This document shows, piece after piece, positions 38,028 through 47,462 of a DNA stretch of 64,000 nucleotides (position 1 is the stretch's first letter; each line of letters starts with the position of its first letter). The DNA comes from Betaproteobacteria bacterium (lineage in GTDB: Bacteria > Pseudomonadota > Gammaproteobacteria > Burkholderiales > Casimicrobiaceae), in assembly GCA_016717855.1 (NCBI GenBank), contig JADKEV010000005.1:1-64000 (forward strand). Direction: 5' to 3'. The notes under the pieces are model-generated. The model worked only from the letters and a program-made list of their open reading frames with translations, searched no databases and had not been told where the DNA came from. The translations under genes were made by a program, and so were the position numbers.

Positions 38028-39371
38028 ATGCTGGACCTGCTGATCACCAACGCGATGATCGTCGATGGACAAGGCACGATGCCGGGCGCCATCGGCGTGT
38101 CCGGGTCGCGGATCGCCTCGCGCCACGCCGAAGGCGAACCGCTGCCGGCCGCGCGCGCGACCATCGACGCCGCGGGCCGGATGGTGCTTCCCGGCGTCGT
38201 CGATCCGCATGTGCACTTCTACGGCGAGGGCATCGGCGAATATTCGCGCCTGGCCGTGCGCGGCGGGGTGACCACCTTCATCGGAATGATCCGTGGCGCG
38301 CCGGAGATTCCGCTCGCGACGGTGGTCGAAGAGCACCGCGTCGCGGGCGTCAATGAAGCCGTGACCGACTTCTCGTTCCACGTCGTGCTCTACGACCGCC
38401 CCGAGAGCATCGCACAGATTCCGGCACTCGCTGCGCAGGGCTACACCTCGTTCAAGATGTTCATGGCGTACAAGCGCCGCGGCATGATGGTGCGCGACGA
38501 ATTCCTGTTCGACGCGATGGAAGCGATCCGCAAGGTCGGAGGCATTGCGCTGATCCACGCCGAGCACGGCGAGCTCGTCGACTACATGGAGCAAGCGGCG
38601 GTGGCCGCGGGCCAGACGGCACCCGAGTGCTACGAGCCCACCCGGCCGGCGGAAGCCGAGGCCGCGGCGATCGAGATCGTCGCACTCGCGGCGCAGGCCA
38701 CGGGATGTCCTGCGTATATCGTCCACCTGTCCTCGAACCAGGGCCTCGCAGCCGTCGAGCGGGCGCGGCGCCGGGGCGTGCCGATCTGGGCCGAAACCTG
38801 TCCGCAATACCTGCTGCTGGACAATGACACGCTGCGCGAGGTCGGTGCGCCGGCGAAGGTCGCGCCGCCGCTGCGCACCAGTGCGGACCGCCGTTCGCTG
38901 GGTACTGCGCTGCTGACCGGCGCGGTCAACACCGTCGGCAGCGACCACGCCAGCTTCAGCGCCGAGGCGAAGGCGGGCGGCGGGGGCAACATATTCGCTG
39001 CACCGTTCGGAATGTCCGGGGCGCCGACGCTGTGGCCCTCGATGTTCACCTGGGCGCTCGACAACGGCATCCCGTTGACGGTGCTGGTACGGGCAATGTC
39101 GGAAGCCCCGGCGCGCCTGTTCGGCCTGTCGCACCGCAAGGGCTCGCTCTCCCCCGGCGCCGACGCCGACATCATCATCGTCGATCCGGCGCTGCGGCAG
39201 ACCGTCGATGTGAAGTCGATCGCGCCCGCCGTGTGCCCGAATCCCGTGGCAGACCGCGCGCTCGCGGGTTGGCCGGACATCACGATTTCCCGCGGCGAAG
39301 TCGTCTGGCACGACGGCCGGGTGACCGGCATGCCGGGCCGCGCCCAACTGATCACGCAGCAGCGGACCTGA
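38028..39371 (+). CDS. Dihydroorotase/hydantoinase-type cyclic amidohydrolase
   Basis: ATG 38028 gives 447 residues. Amidohydrolase metal site: HVH in VVDPHVHFYGEG, the probable carboxylated lysine in YTSFKMFMAYKRRG, histidines in ALIHAEHGEL and AYIVHLSSNQG, and the aspartate in TVGSDHASF. ADADIIIVDP and the C-terminal strands complete the composite beta sandwich. These enzymes open cyclic amides (hydantoin, dihydropyrimidine, allantoin). Placed between a carbamoyl amidase and MmgE/PrpD, it probably performs the ring-opening step. Confidence 0.88.
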   Translation: MLDLLITNAMIVDGQGTMPGAIGVSGSRIASRHAEGEPLPAARATIDAAGRMVLPGVVDPHVHFYGEGIGEYSRLAVRGGVTTFIGMIRGAPEIPLATVVEEHRVAGVNEAVTDFSFHVVLYDRPESIAQIPALAAQGYTSFKMFMAYKRRGMMVRDEFLFDAMEAIRKVGGIALIHAEHGELVDYMEQAAVAAGQTAPECYEPTRPAEAEAAAIEIVALAAQATGCPAYIVHLSSNQGLAAVERARRRGVPIWAETCPQYLLLDNDTLREVGAPAKVAPPLRTSADRRSLGTALLTGAVNTVGSDHASFSAEAKAGGGGNIFAAPFGMSGAPTLWPSMFTWALDNGIPLTVLVRAMSEAPARLFGLSHRKGSLSPGADADIIIVDPALRQTVDVKSIAPAVCPNPVADRALAGWPDITISRGEVVWHDGRVTGMPGRAQLITQQRT

Positions 39372-39372
39372 G

Positions 39373-40782
39373 ATGGCGACGATTTCCGAGGCGCTTGCCG
39401 ACCTCGCCACCCAGCCCGTGACGCCCGCCGAGATCGAGCGCGCACGCAGGATGCGGACCTATGCGCTCGACACGCTCGCGGTGACGCTGAGCGGCACGAT
39501 CTCGCCCTCGAGCGCGGCGGTGGCGCGCACTATCCTGGCGGCCGCAGGCAAACCAGAAGCGACGGTGCTGGGTGCCGGCCGCGGCACGTCGGCGTGGGAT
39601 GCGGCGCTCGCCAACGGTGCGTTCGCGCATGCGCTGGAACTCGACGACGATCACCGGATTGCCGTGCTCCACCCGGGCGCCGTCGTGGTGCCCGCGGCGC
39701 TGGCGGCGGCGGAGGCGGCGCCAGCCACGGGCCTGACCTTCCTGCGCGCGCTGCTGCATGGCTATGAGGTCACCTGCCGGCTGGGCGAAGTCTTCCGCGG
39801 CAGCCAGTTCTATCACGGGGTGCATCCGACCGCGCTCTGCGGGGTGTTCGGCGCCGCGATGGCCGCGGGAGTGGCCATGGGGTTGAATCGCGACGCGCTC
39901 GTTCGCGCGCTGGGCATCGCCGGCACGCAGGCCTCGGGCCTGACCGAGTGGCGTGCCGACGGCTCGTGGATCAAGCGGCTGCACCCCGGCCGCGCCGCGC
40001 ACGCCGGGGTGCTCTCCGCGCGACTGGCCGCCGAAGGCTTCACCGGACCGGCGACGATCTTCGAAGGCGCCAACGGCTTCTTCAACGCCTTCTCCTACGG
40101 CGAGAAGATCGATCCGCTGTGCATGACGCGCGACCTGGGCACTGACTACCGGGCGCTGGGCACCGCGCTCAAGCCCTATCCCTGCTGCCGCTTCGAGCAC
40201 GGCGCCATCGATCTCGCGATCGAAGCCCATCGGAACGGCGTCGCGCCGGCAGACATCGCCGCCGTCGCGATCCGGATCTACCGCACCGACGTGCTCTCGT
40301 ATCACCACGAGCCGAAGAACCCGGTCGACGCGCAGTTCAACGTCCCCTACGGCGTCGCCGTCGCCCTTTTGCGGGGCAAGGTGATGCTCTCGGATTTCAC
40401 CGACGCGGCCATCCGCGACGAACAGGTGCTCGCGATTGCGCGGCGCATCACCGTGACCGAGGACGACGGGTACACTGCCCGCTATCCGAGCGACTACTGG
40501 GTCGAACTCAAGCTCCGGCTCCTCGACGGGAGCGAGCGCCGCTACTTCAGCGAATGCCCCAGCGGCGACCCCGAGGCGTCGCAGTACAGCAACGACAACG
40601 GACTGCTGCATGCGGAAGCCGAACGCAAGTCCGCGGCGCTGCTGGCCGAGTGCGGCTTCGGCGAGCGCGCCGATGCGCTGCGCTTGTGCGTCGCCGGCCT
40701 GGCGGAAGCCTCCGGCGTCAAGGAACTCGCCGCGATACTCGGGCCGGTTCCGGCCGCACTCCACGCAGCGCACAGGAGATGA
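39373..40782 (+). CDS. MmgE/PrpD family protein
   Basis: 469 residues, starting one base after the amidohydrolase stop. Family features: YALDTLAVTLSGTISPSSAA, ANGAFAHALELDDDHR (putative active site), HPGAVVVPAALAAAEA, HPTALCGVFGAAMAAG, ADGSWIKRLHPGRAAHAG and KPYPCCRFEHGAIDLA. The family contains 2-methylcitrate dehydratase and iminodisuccinate epimerase, i.e. hydration or epimerisation of polycarboxylates. Its place here suggests processing of the acid released by ring opening. Confidence 0.9.
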   Translation: MATISEALADLATQPVTPAEIERARRMRTYALDTLAVTLSGTISPSSAAVARTILAAAGKPEATVLGAGRGTSAWDAALANGAFAHALELDDDHRIAVLHPGAVVVPAALAAAEAAPATGLTFLRALLHGYEVTCRLGEVFRGSQFYHGVHPTALCGVFGAAMAAGVAMGLNRDALVRALGIAGTQASGLTEWRADGSWIKRLHPGRAAHAGVLSARLAAEGFTGPATIFEGANGFFNAFSYGEKIDPLCMTRDLGTDYRALGTALKPYPCCRFEHGAIDLAIEAHRNGVAPADIAAVAIRIYRTDVLSYHHEPKNPVDAQFNVPYGVAVALLRGKVMLSDFTDAAIRDEQVLAIARRITVTEDDGYTARYPSDYWVELKLRLLDGSERRYFSECPSGDPEASQYSNDNGLLHAEAERKSAALLAECGFGERADALRLCVAGLAEASGVKELAAILGPVPAALHAAHRR

Positions 40783-40787
40783 CACGC

Positions 40788-41781
40788 ATGAAGGTCGGCC
40801 TCTACATCGCAACGCAATTCACCGAGCAGACCGACGTCATGGCCGCGCGCGCCGAGATGCTCGAGCAGGTGCGCGTGGCGCGCCAGAGCGGCTTCGCTTC
40901 GCTCTGGGTGCCGCATCACTACGCCACCGAGCCGATGCAGATGCTCGCGCCGGTCCCGATGCTGGCATGGCTGCTGCAGGAAGCGGAGGGCATGGTGATC
41001 GGGGCGAACATCCTGATCATGCCGCTGCTCAACCCGATCCACGTGGCCGAGGACGCCGTCACCCTGGACCTGCTTTCCGGCGGCAAGTATGTGCTCGGCG
41101 TGGGCATCGGCTACCGCGCCGCCGAGTTCGATGCTTTCAACGTTCCGCTCAAGGAGCGGGTACCGCGAATGAAGGAAGGCATCGAGATCATGCGCCGGCT
41201 CTGGACCGGAAGACCGGGTCACGCACAAGGGCAAGTACTTCACCATCGAGGACATGGGAGTCGGCCTCAAGCCCGTGCGCAAAGGCGGACCGCCGATCTG
41301 GATCGCCGGCGTGGTCGACGCCGCGGTCAAGCGCGCGGCGGAGATTGGGGACGCGTGGCTGATCACCAACTTCGCGCATCTGAAGGAACTCGTGCCCCAG
41401 ATGAAGCTGTACCGCGAAACGCTCGCGGCGGTCGGCAAGCCCTTCCCGGAGGACGCGCCGATCACGCGCGAGTGCTACGTCGGACCGACCAACGCCCGCG
41501 CGCTCGAAGAGTGCAAGGCGGCGCTTCAGTACAAGTACGCCGCCTATTCGTCGTGGGGCCTGGATTCTCAGTCGGAAGGAGCCGAGTCGTTCCAGCAGCC
41601 GTTCGAGGACTTCGTCAAGGACCGGTTCATCATCGGCGACAAGGCCTTCGTGAAGGACGAGATCCAGCGCTACAACGAACTGCTGGGCGTGAATCACTTT
41701 CTGATGCGCGTGCAGTGGCCGGGATTGCCGCACAGGAATGTACTGAGCACCATTTCCGCGCTGGGCGAGATTTTCGCCTGA
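40788..41781 (+). CDS. LLM-class flavin-dependent oxidoreductase, single frameshift
   Basis: The start is ATG 40788, with AGGAG at 40774-40778 (the end of the previous gene). The first frame reads MKVGLYIATQFTEQTDVM through RMKEGIEIMRRLWTG (about residue 142). Then one extra G in CCGGAAGACC (41208/41209) shifts the frame; without it the protein continues TEDRVTHKGKYFTIEDMGVG to FA at 41781, about 330 residues. Luciferase-like (beta/alpha)8 fold with LGVGIGYRAAEFDAF and PPIWIAGVVDAAVKRAAEIG as phosphate/flavin motifs. It probably oxygenates a substrate using FMNH2. Sequencing error or a recent mutation; the rest is undamaged. Confidence 0.8.
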
Positions 41782-41787
41782 AGGGTG

Positions 41788-41803
41788 TGGCACGATTCGT
41801 GCA
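41788..41803 (+). promoter_or_regulatory. Putative sigma-54 promoter of the NitT/Tau-type ABC operon
   Basis: TGGCACGATTCGTGCA matches the -24/-12 consensus TGGCACG-N4-TTGCW with one mismatch and has the obligatory GG-N10-GC spacing. It ends 42 bases before the binding-protein start at 41846, a normal distance. RpoN control would tie the operon to nitrogen limitation; no enhancer site was identified. Confidence 0.6.
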
Positions 41804-41845
41804 ACAATTATTTTCATCGGTAGTCACCTTGAGGAGCAACGCACC

Positions 41846-42880
41846 ATGCTGAAAATCGCCCGACGTGTCCTGGTCAAATCCGCCGTTTCCTGTATAGCTG
41901 CCACCATGCTTTCCGGCGCGTTCTGCGTCGGCGCATCGGCGGCGGATCTCACGCCCGCCTCGTTGCGGCTCAAGTGGCTGCCGCAGGCGCAGTTCATGGG
42001 CTACTACGTGGCCAAGGCCAAGGGCTACTACGCCAACGAGGGCATCGATCTCAGCATCGTTCCCGGCGGCCCGAACATCATCGCCGAAAACATGGTGGCC
42101 TCCGGCAACAACACCTTCGGCCACGGTGGCGGCATGACCTCGCTGCTCCAGTCGCGGGAAAAGGGGCTGCCGATCGTCGGCATCGGGATGCTGTTCCAGG
42201 AAACGCCGTACCGCCTGGTCGCGCTCGAAAAGTCCGGCATCAAGAAGTTCACCGACATCAAGGGCAAGACGGTGTCGACCTGGTTCACCGGGCCGCAATT
42301 CATGGTGCAGGCGATGATCAAGGCGAGCGGCCTGTCGCTGAGCGACGTCAAGATCGAGGCGCAGGCCAACAGCATGGAGCCGTTCATCGACGGCAAGGTC
42401 GACATGGCGATCGTGACGACCTACAACGAGGCGCTGATCCTCAAGCGCCGCAACGTGATTCCGTCGGTCGTGTTCAATCCGGCCGAGATGGGCGTCAATC
42501 TCGCCAACGAATCGATCATCGTCAACGAGAAGACCATCAAGGAAAACCCCAAGCTGGTGCAGGGCTTCCTGCGCGCGAGCCTGATGGGTTGGGCCTATGC
42601 CCTGAAGAACCAGGACGAGGCGATCGCCATCCTGCTGAAGGAAGTCCCGACCGCCAACGCGGTGCAGCAGAAAGAGACGCTGGCCGTCCTTCCCGCGCTG
42701 ATGACCTACGGCGAGGCGGGAACCAGGGGCATCGGCTACTTCGACATGAAGAATCTGGAGTTCGCGCAGAAATTCCTGCTCGACAACGGCGTGATGAAGG
42801 CGCCGGTCGACCTCAAGCTCGCCGTCGATACGTCCTTCTGGGACAAGATTCCCGCGCAGGACAAGATCATCGCGCGCTAG
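41846..42880 (+). CDS. NMT1/SsuA-like ABC transporter substrate-binding protein
   Basis: 344 residues, GAGGAG before ATG 41846, signal peptide ending around GAFCVGASA. NMT1/THI5-like fold: LRLKWLPQAQFMGYYVAKAK, YYANEGIDLSIVPGGPN, GHGGGMTSLLQSREKGLPIV, TDIKGKTVSTWFTGPQFMVQ. Relatives bind formylaminopyrimidine, riboflavin-like rings, nitrate or sulfonates; the opening motif is closest to the pyrimidine/thiamine-precursor group. First gene of the operon, followed by ATPase and two permeases. Confidence 0.9.
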   Translation: MLKIARRVLVKSAVSCIAATMLSGAFCVGASAADLTPASLRLKWLPQAQFMGYYVAKAKGYYANEGIDLSIVPGGPNIIAENMVASGNNTFGHGGGMTSLLQSREKGLPIVGIGMLFQETPYRLVALEKSGIKKFTDIKGKTVSTWFTGPQFMVQAMIKASGLSLSDVKIEAQANSMEPFIDGKVDMAIVTTYNEALILKRRNVIPSVVFNPAEMGVNLANESIIVNEKTIKENPKLVQGFLRASLMGWAYALKNQDEAIAILLKEVPTANAVQQKETLAVLPALMTYGEAGTRGIGYFDMKNLEFAQKFLLDNGVMKAPVDLKLAVDTSFWDKIPAQDKIIAR

Positions 42881-42964
42881 CGCTCAACTGTTGCGCCCGC
42901 GCTGCCGGCACCCGCCGTCGGCGCGGTCTGTCTCACCTCGAGGTCCGGGTTCAGGTACATAAGA

Positions 42965-43789
42965 GTGACGCCAAAAATACGCCTGCAGAACATCTCGAAG
43001 CGGTTCGCCGTCGGATCGAACGTGGTCCCGGCCGTGGAGAACGTCAACCTCAGCCTGAACAGCGGCGATTTCGTCACCCTGGTCGGTCCCAGCGGTTGCG
43101 GCAAGAGCACGCTGTTCAACATCCTGGTCGGACTGCTGGCGCCCGATTCCGGCGGCGAACTGCACATCGACGGGAAACTCGTGGCCGCCGATCACCTGCT
43201 CGGCCGCGTTGCCTTCATGCCCCAGCGGGACATGCTCATGCCCTGGCGCACGGTCCTCGACAATGCGATCCTGGCGGCCGAGATCGACGGCGTGCCCCGC
43301 GCCGCGGCGCGAAAACGCGCGCTCGACTCGCTCGACCGCTTTGGGCTGCGGGGATTCGAAAACCACCACCCCGCGCAATTGTCCGGCGGCATGCGCCAGC
43401 GCGTGGCGCTGATGCGCACCTTCATGTTCGACCGCGACGTGATGCTCCTCGACGAGCCGTTCGGCGCGCTCGACGCCCTCACGCGGGCGATGATGCAGCG
43501 CTGGCTGCTCGAAGTCTGGGAAGGCGCCAAGCGCACGGTCCTGTTCATCACGCACGACATCGATGAGGCGATCTTCCTTGGCGACCGCGTGCTGGTGATG
43601 TCGGCGCGACCCGGCCACATCAAGATGGAATTGCCGGTGCCCCTGCCGCGGCCGCGCGCGCCGGACATCATCACCTCGGCGCCCTTCGTCGAATTGAAGC
43701 GCACGCTGCTCGCCGCGGTCGAGGACGAGAGCCGCAAGGCGTTCGCCGCGATGAACCGGGAAATCCTCCCCGATCCGGCGGACGCCTGA
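42965..43789 (+). CDS. NitT/Tau-type ABC transporter ATP-binding protein
   Basis: 274 residues from GTG 42965. Walker A GPSGCGKST (about 41-49), MPQRDMLMPWRTVLDNAILA (Q-loop, typical of SsuB/TauB), signature LSGGMRQRVALMRTF, Walker B VMLLDEPFGALDALTR and HDIDEAIFLGDRVLVM. Cytosolic ATPase of the importer encoded around it. Its stop overlaps the next start (TGATG). Confidence 0.93.
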   Translation: MTPKIRLQNISKRFAVGSNVVPAVENVNLSLNSGDFVTLVGPSGCGKSTLFNILVGLLAPDSGGELHIDGKLVAADHLLGRVAFMPQRDMLMPWRTVLDNAILAAEIDGVPRAAARKRALDSLDRFGLRGFENHHPAQLSGGMRQRVALMRTFMFDRDVMLLDEPFGALDALTRAMMQRWLLEVWEGAKRTVLFITHDIDEAIFLGDRVLVMSARPGHIKMELPVPLPRPRAPDIITSAPFVELKRTLLAAVEDESRKAFAAMNREILPDPADA

Positions 43790-44583
43790 TGTCAGCCCCG
43801 TCCGCGCCTGTCCCCGCCGTCCCGGGCGTCCCCGGCGTTGCCGGCAACGCCGCGATCCAATTGATCGCGCTGGTCGTCATGTTGGCGGCCTGGGAAGTGG
43901 CCGTGCGGGCGCTGGACGTCTCGCCGGGCAAGCTGCCGCCGCCCTCCGCCGTGTTTGCAACCATGTGGTCGGGGCGGGTCGCGCTGGCGGGCGCCGTGGG
44001 CACGACGCTGTACGAAGCGCTGCTGGGGCTTGCCGCCGGCATCGTGTTCGGCGTGCTCAGCGGAATCTCGTTCTCGCGCTTCCGCCTGCTCGAGCGCATG
44101 CTGCTGCCGTATTTCGTCGCCTCGCAGGCCGTGCCCATCATCGCGTTCGGCGCCATCATCGTCATGTGGTTCGGCAACGGCGTCGCGTCGAAGGCGGTGA
44201 TCGCGACCTACCTCAGCTTTTTTCCCGTCGCCGTCAACACGCTCACCGGCATCCGGCGCGTGAACCCGGAGGAAGTCGGCCTGCTGCGCACCTTCGGGGC
44301 CGGCACGATGGAAATCCTGTGGAAGCTGCAGCTGCCGACCGCGCTGCCGTCGATTTTCACCGCGGTCCGCCTGGCCGTAGGGCTCGCCATGGTCGGCGCC
44401 ATCGTCGGTGAATGGTTCGGCGCCAGCCAGGGGCTCGGAGTCGTGCTGCTGACCGCGATGTTCGACAACCACGTCGAGCAGCTGTGGGCAGGCATACTCC
44501 TGACCGGTGTCACGGGCACCGCGCTGTTCGCCGCGGTCGTCCTGCTGCAGCGGAAGTTCGTGTGGTGGCATGCGGACGGATGA
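43789..44583 (+). CDS. NitT/Tau-type ABC transporter permease 1
   Basis: 264 residues. About six membrane segments and the EAA loop typical of SsuC-like permeases (VNPEEVGLLRTFGAGTMEIL, LQLPTALPSIFTAVRLAVG). WEVAVRALDVSPGKLPPPSA marks the N-terminal region. The start codon overlaps the upstream ATPase stop. It is paired with the second permease downstream, so the channel is probably a heterodimer rather than the usual homodimer. Confidence 0.9.
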   Translation: MSAPSAPVPAVPGVPGVAGNAAIQLIALVVMLAAWEVAVRALDVSPGKLPPPSAVFATMWSGRVALAGAVGTTLYEALLGLAAGIVFGVLSGISFSRFRLLERMLLPYFVASQAVPIIAFGAIIVMWFGNGVASKAVIATYLSFFPVAVNTLTGIRRVNPEEVGLLRTFGAGTMEILWKLQLPTALPSIFTAVRLAVGLAMVGAIVGEWFGASQGLGVVLLTAMFDNHVEQLWAGILLTGVTGTALFAAVVLLQRKFVWWHADG

Positions 44584-44587
44584 GAAC

Positions 44588-45370
44588 ATGAGCGATATGC
44601 CGGCAAACAAGACTGGGGAGGGCGCGTGGCGCAGGCGCTATTCGCTGCTCTGGCCGCCGGCGCTCGCCGCGATCCTGATCCTGGCCGCGTGGGAACTCTC
44701 GATCTGGCTGTTCAAGCTGCCGAATTTCGTCCTGCCGACGCCGCAGGAAATCCTGGTCGCGGCGATCCAGGACCGGGGGCAGGTGCTGCACGACACCTGG
44801 GCCACGCTGGTGGAGTCGCTGGTCGGGTACGTCGCCGGATCGGTGCTCGGACTCGGCATCGCGCTGCTGTTCGTCACCTTCCCCCGCGTGGAGCGCGCAC
44901 TGCTGCCGGCCTACGTGACGATCAATTCGGTGCCGATGGTCGCGTACGGTCCGCTTGCGATCATCTGGCTCGGCATCGGCGCGTCCTCCAAGATCACTCT
45001 GATCATCATTGCCGTCAGCTATTCGATTCTCATCAACGCGCTCGCCGGCCTGAGGAGTTGCGACCCCGGCGCGATATCGCTGCTGCGCACTTTCGGCGCG
45101 AGCGAGCGCACGATCCTGCTCAAGTTGAGACTCCCCGCCGCGATGCCGGCGATATTCTCCGGGCTTCGCGTCGCCGTGGTGCACGCGATGATACTTGCGG
45201 TGGTGCTGGAAATGCTGGGCGCCAGGGAGGGACTGGGCTGGACTGTGTTCAAATCCACGCAGATGATGGACTTCGTCGCCGCCTGGGTGGCCGTGGGCGC
45301 CACGGTGATTGTCAGCCTCGCCATCTATTCGGTGGTCAACTGGATCGGCCACAAGCTGGTCTGGTGGTAG
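44588..45370 (+). CDS. NitT/Tau-type ABC transporter permease 2
   Basis: ATG 44588 is four bases after the preceding stop and gives 260 residues; an upstream in-frame start at 44507 would overlap the previous gene. Membrane segments begin at about residue 20 (LLWPPALAAILILAAWELS). The EAA loop reads CDPGAISLLRTFGASERTIL then LPAAMPAIFSGLRVAV. Paralogous to the upstream permease. Last gene of the transporter operon. Confidence 0.9.
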   Translation: MSDMPANKTGEGAWRRRYSLLWPPALAAILILAAWELSIWLFKLPNFVLPTPQEILVAAIQDRGQVLHDTWATLVESLVGYVAGSVLGLGIALLFVTFPRVERALLPAYVTINSVPMVAYGPLAIIWLGIGASSKITLIIIAVSYSILINALAGLRSCDPGAISLLRTFGASERTILLKLRLPAAMPAIFSGLRVAVVHAMILAVVLEMLGAREGLGWTVFKSTQMMDFVAAWVAVGATVIVSLAIYSVVNWIGHKLVWW

Positions 45371-45639
45371 GGCTGGCGGCCGGCTCCACACGGTCGAATG
45401 CTACGAGCCCGCCCGGCTGGCGATCTTCGACTTCATCGTCGTTCGGTCCATGAGCGCGGGTGCCGGACAAGACGTGTTCCAGGTAGAGGTGCCATGACAG
45501 TCATCAGGATCAGGGCAACCGAACGCGCCGACGTCACGGCTGAGTCTGCGGGGCGCGCGGCGCGTGCCTCGCCCATTCAAGCGGCACTTGCGGGCCGCGT
45601 GTCATTGCGCCGCACGCAGCGCCAACAGGAGAGTCAACC

Positions 45640-46794
45640 ATGAGACGCAGCACCGACCGCTTTCTGACCACGCACACGGGCAGCCTGCCGCGGCCCGAGG
45701 ACCTGATCCGGACGATGTTCGCCAAGGAAGAGGGCGTGCCGGTGGACGCGGCGGCGCTCGAGCGTCGCGTCGCCGACGCGGTCGCCGAGGTCGTCGGCAA
45801 GCAGGCGAAGGCGGGAATCGACGTGCTCGACGACGGCGAGATGAGCAAGCCCAGCTATGCGACGTACATCAAGGACCGGCTGGCCGGATTCGGGGGCGGG
45901 GGCAACACATTCGTCTACCAGGACCTGGCCGACTTTCCCAAGCTGGCCCAGCGCGTGTTCGGGGACCCGGGGCGCTCACGGCGCAAGACGCCGGCGTGCA
46001 ACGCGCCGATCACCGTGCGCGACCCGCAGGCGGCGAAGAACGACGTCGCGCACCTGGCCGCGGCGCTGGCCAAAGTCGGCCGCGGCGTCGAGGACGGGTT
46101 CATGACCGCGGCCTCGCCCGGCGTGGTGTCGCTGTTCTTCCGCAACGAGTACTACGCCGACGAAGAGACCTACCTGTATGCGATCGCCGATGCGATGCGC
46201 GACGAGTACGAGACCGTCGCCGGCGCCGGGATCACGCTGCAGATCGATTGCCCCGACCTGGGGATGGGGCGGCACATCCAGCACGCGGACCTGAGCCTGC
46301 CGGAGTGGCGGAAGAAGGCGGAGCTCCATGTCGAAGTGCTCAATCATGCGCTGGCCAACGTCGCGCCGGAGCAGTTGCGGATGCACTTGTGCTGGGGCAA
46401 CTACGAAGGCCCGCACCACTGCGACGTGCCGCTGGCCGACGTGATCGACATCGTGTTCAAGGCCAAGCCGTCCGCCATCGTCCTGGAGGCGGCGAACCCG
46501 CGCCATGCCCACGAGTGGGCGCTGTTCGAAACCGTCAAGCTGCCCGAGGGCAAGTTCCTGATTCCGGGCGCGATCGAATCCAAGTCGAATTTCATCGAGC
46601 ACCCGGAGTTGATCGCGCAGCGGATCGGGCGCTACGCCAACCTCGTCGGCCGCGAAAACGTGATGGCCGGCAGCGACTGCGGGTACGGGACGTGGGTGGG
46701 GCAGTCGGCCGTGGATCCCGACGTGGTGTGGGCGAAGCTGGCGGCGCTGGCCGAGGGAGCGAGAATCGCGTCGCGGCGGTTCTGGAAGACCTGA
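45640..46794 (+). CDS. MetE C-terminal-like (cobalamin-independent methionine synthase II family) protein
   Basis: 384 residues, AACAGGAGAG before ATG 45640. UROD/MetE-like barrel: FLTTHTGSLPRPEDLIRTMF at the start, GIDVLDDGEMSKPSYATYIK, LQIDCPDLGMG, RMHLCWGNYEGPHHCDVPLA (zinc ligands His, Cys) and AGSDCGYGTW (final cysteine). It lacks the N-terminal half of true MetE, so it is probably not a methionine synthase. Catabolic members act on C-S or methyl groups; the substrate here is unknown. It follows the transporter operon after about 270 bases. Confidence 0.85.
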   Translation: MRRSTDRFLTTHTGSLPRPEDLIRTMFAKEEGVPVDAAALERRVADAVAEVVGKQAKAGIDVLDDGEMSKPSYATYIKDRLAGFGGGGNTFVYQDLADFPKLAQRVFGDPGRSRRKTPACNAPITVRDPQAAKNDVAHLAAALAKVGRGVEDGFMTAASPGVVSLFFRNEYYADEETYLYAIADAMRDEYETVAGAGITLQIDCPDLGMGRHIQHADLSLPEWRKKAELHVEVLNHALANVAPEQLRMHLCWGNYEGPHHCDVPLADVIDIVFKAKPSAIVLEAANPRHAHEWALFETVKLPEGKFLIPGAIESKSNFIEHPELIAQRIGRYANLVGRENVMAGSDCGYGTWVGQSAVDPDVVWAKLAALAEGARIASRRFWKT

Positions 46795-46870
46795 AGCGCC
46801 GCGGATACCGTAGCGGAGCCGCCGGCCCGCGGCCGCAGCCCGGGCCCGCGCGTCCATCAATCCGTTGCCG

Positions 46871-47299
46871 TCACTTTTCCTGCAACTGGAACAGATAATC
46901 GATCAGCGCGAGAATCCGTGCCCTGACGAACGCATCCGGGTCGTACGACGGGATGTCCACGAGATTCTGGGCCGCCCTGATCTTGTAGATGGTGCCCCAT
47001 ATCGGCATGTCGGTCGTGCCGTGGCCCCTCGACATCCGGGTGCCGTCCAGCGCTCCATATACGCGCGACACCGGGAACACGCCGCCGTGGCTGCTGGCCA
47101 GCCTGGTCAGGTCGCCCATCGGGCGATTGACGACTCCGGCGTACGGACCGTCGCCCTTCCCCAGCGCGCCATGGCACACGGCGCAGTTGTCCTGGTACTC
47201 ACGCTTTCCGAGATCGACAGGATCTGCCGCGCGGCCTGCAACCGACAACGTCATCGAGCCGAGCGCCGCCAAAACGGTCATAACCTTGAATAGTTTCAC
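46871..47299 (-). CDS. Periplasmic c-type cytochrome, 142 residues
   Basis: GTG 47299 is preceded by GGAGGTGTCAA and gives a signal peptide (MKLFKVMTVLAALGSMTLSVAG). Haem-binding CAVCH lies in KREYQDNCAVCHGALGKGDG, and the distal methionine is probably in TDMPIWG. A class I monohaem cytochrome c, likely an electron carrier or small oxidase/dehydrogenase subunit. No partner dehydrogenase is adjacent. Confidence 0.88.
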   Translation of the reverse strand: MKLFKVMTVLAALGSMTLSVAGRAADPVDLGKREYQDNCAVCHGALGKGDGPYAGVVNRPMGDLTRLASSHGGVFPVSRVYGALDGTRMSRGHGTTDMPIWGTIYKIRAAQNLVDIPSYDPDAFVRARILALIDYLFQLQEK

Positions 47300-47462
47300 T
47301 TGACACCTCCATGCGAGAACCGGGAACCGGCAGGCCGGCAGACATTGCAAGCACCGCCTCCACACATAGAGTGAGCCAACGACCGCAACACCCGATGACA
47401 ATAATCAAAGGGAGCACAGATAGTCCGCGCACCGCCGTCGCGCAGCCTGGCTGCGCCGGGAA

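Noticed and set aside
45371..45643. Short frames between the permease and MetE-like genes, including one from ATG 45494 with a purine-rich site
   Set aside because: 49 residues of biased composition with no family resemblance; the segment ECYEPARLAIFDFIVV before it lacks a start. Possible gene remnants, not supportable as CDS.
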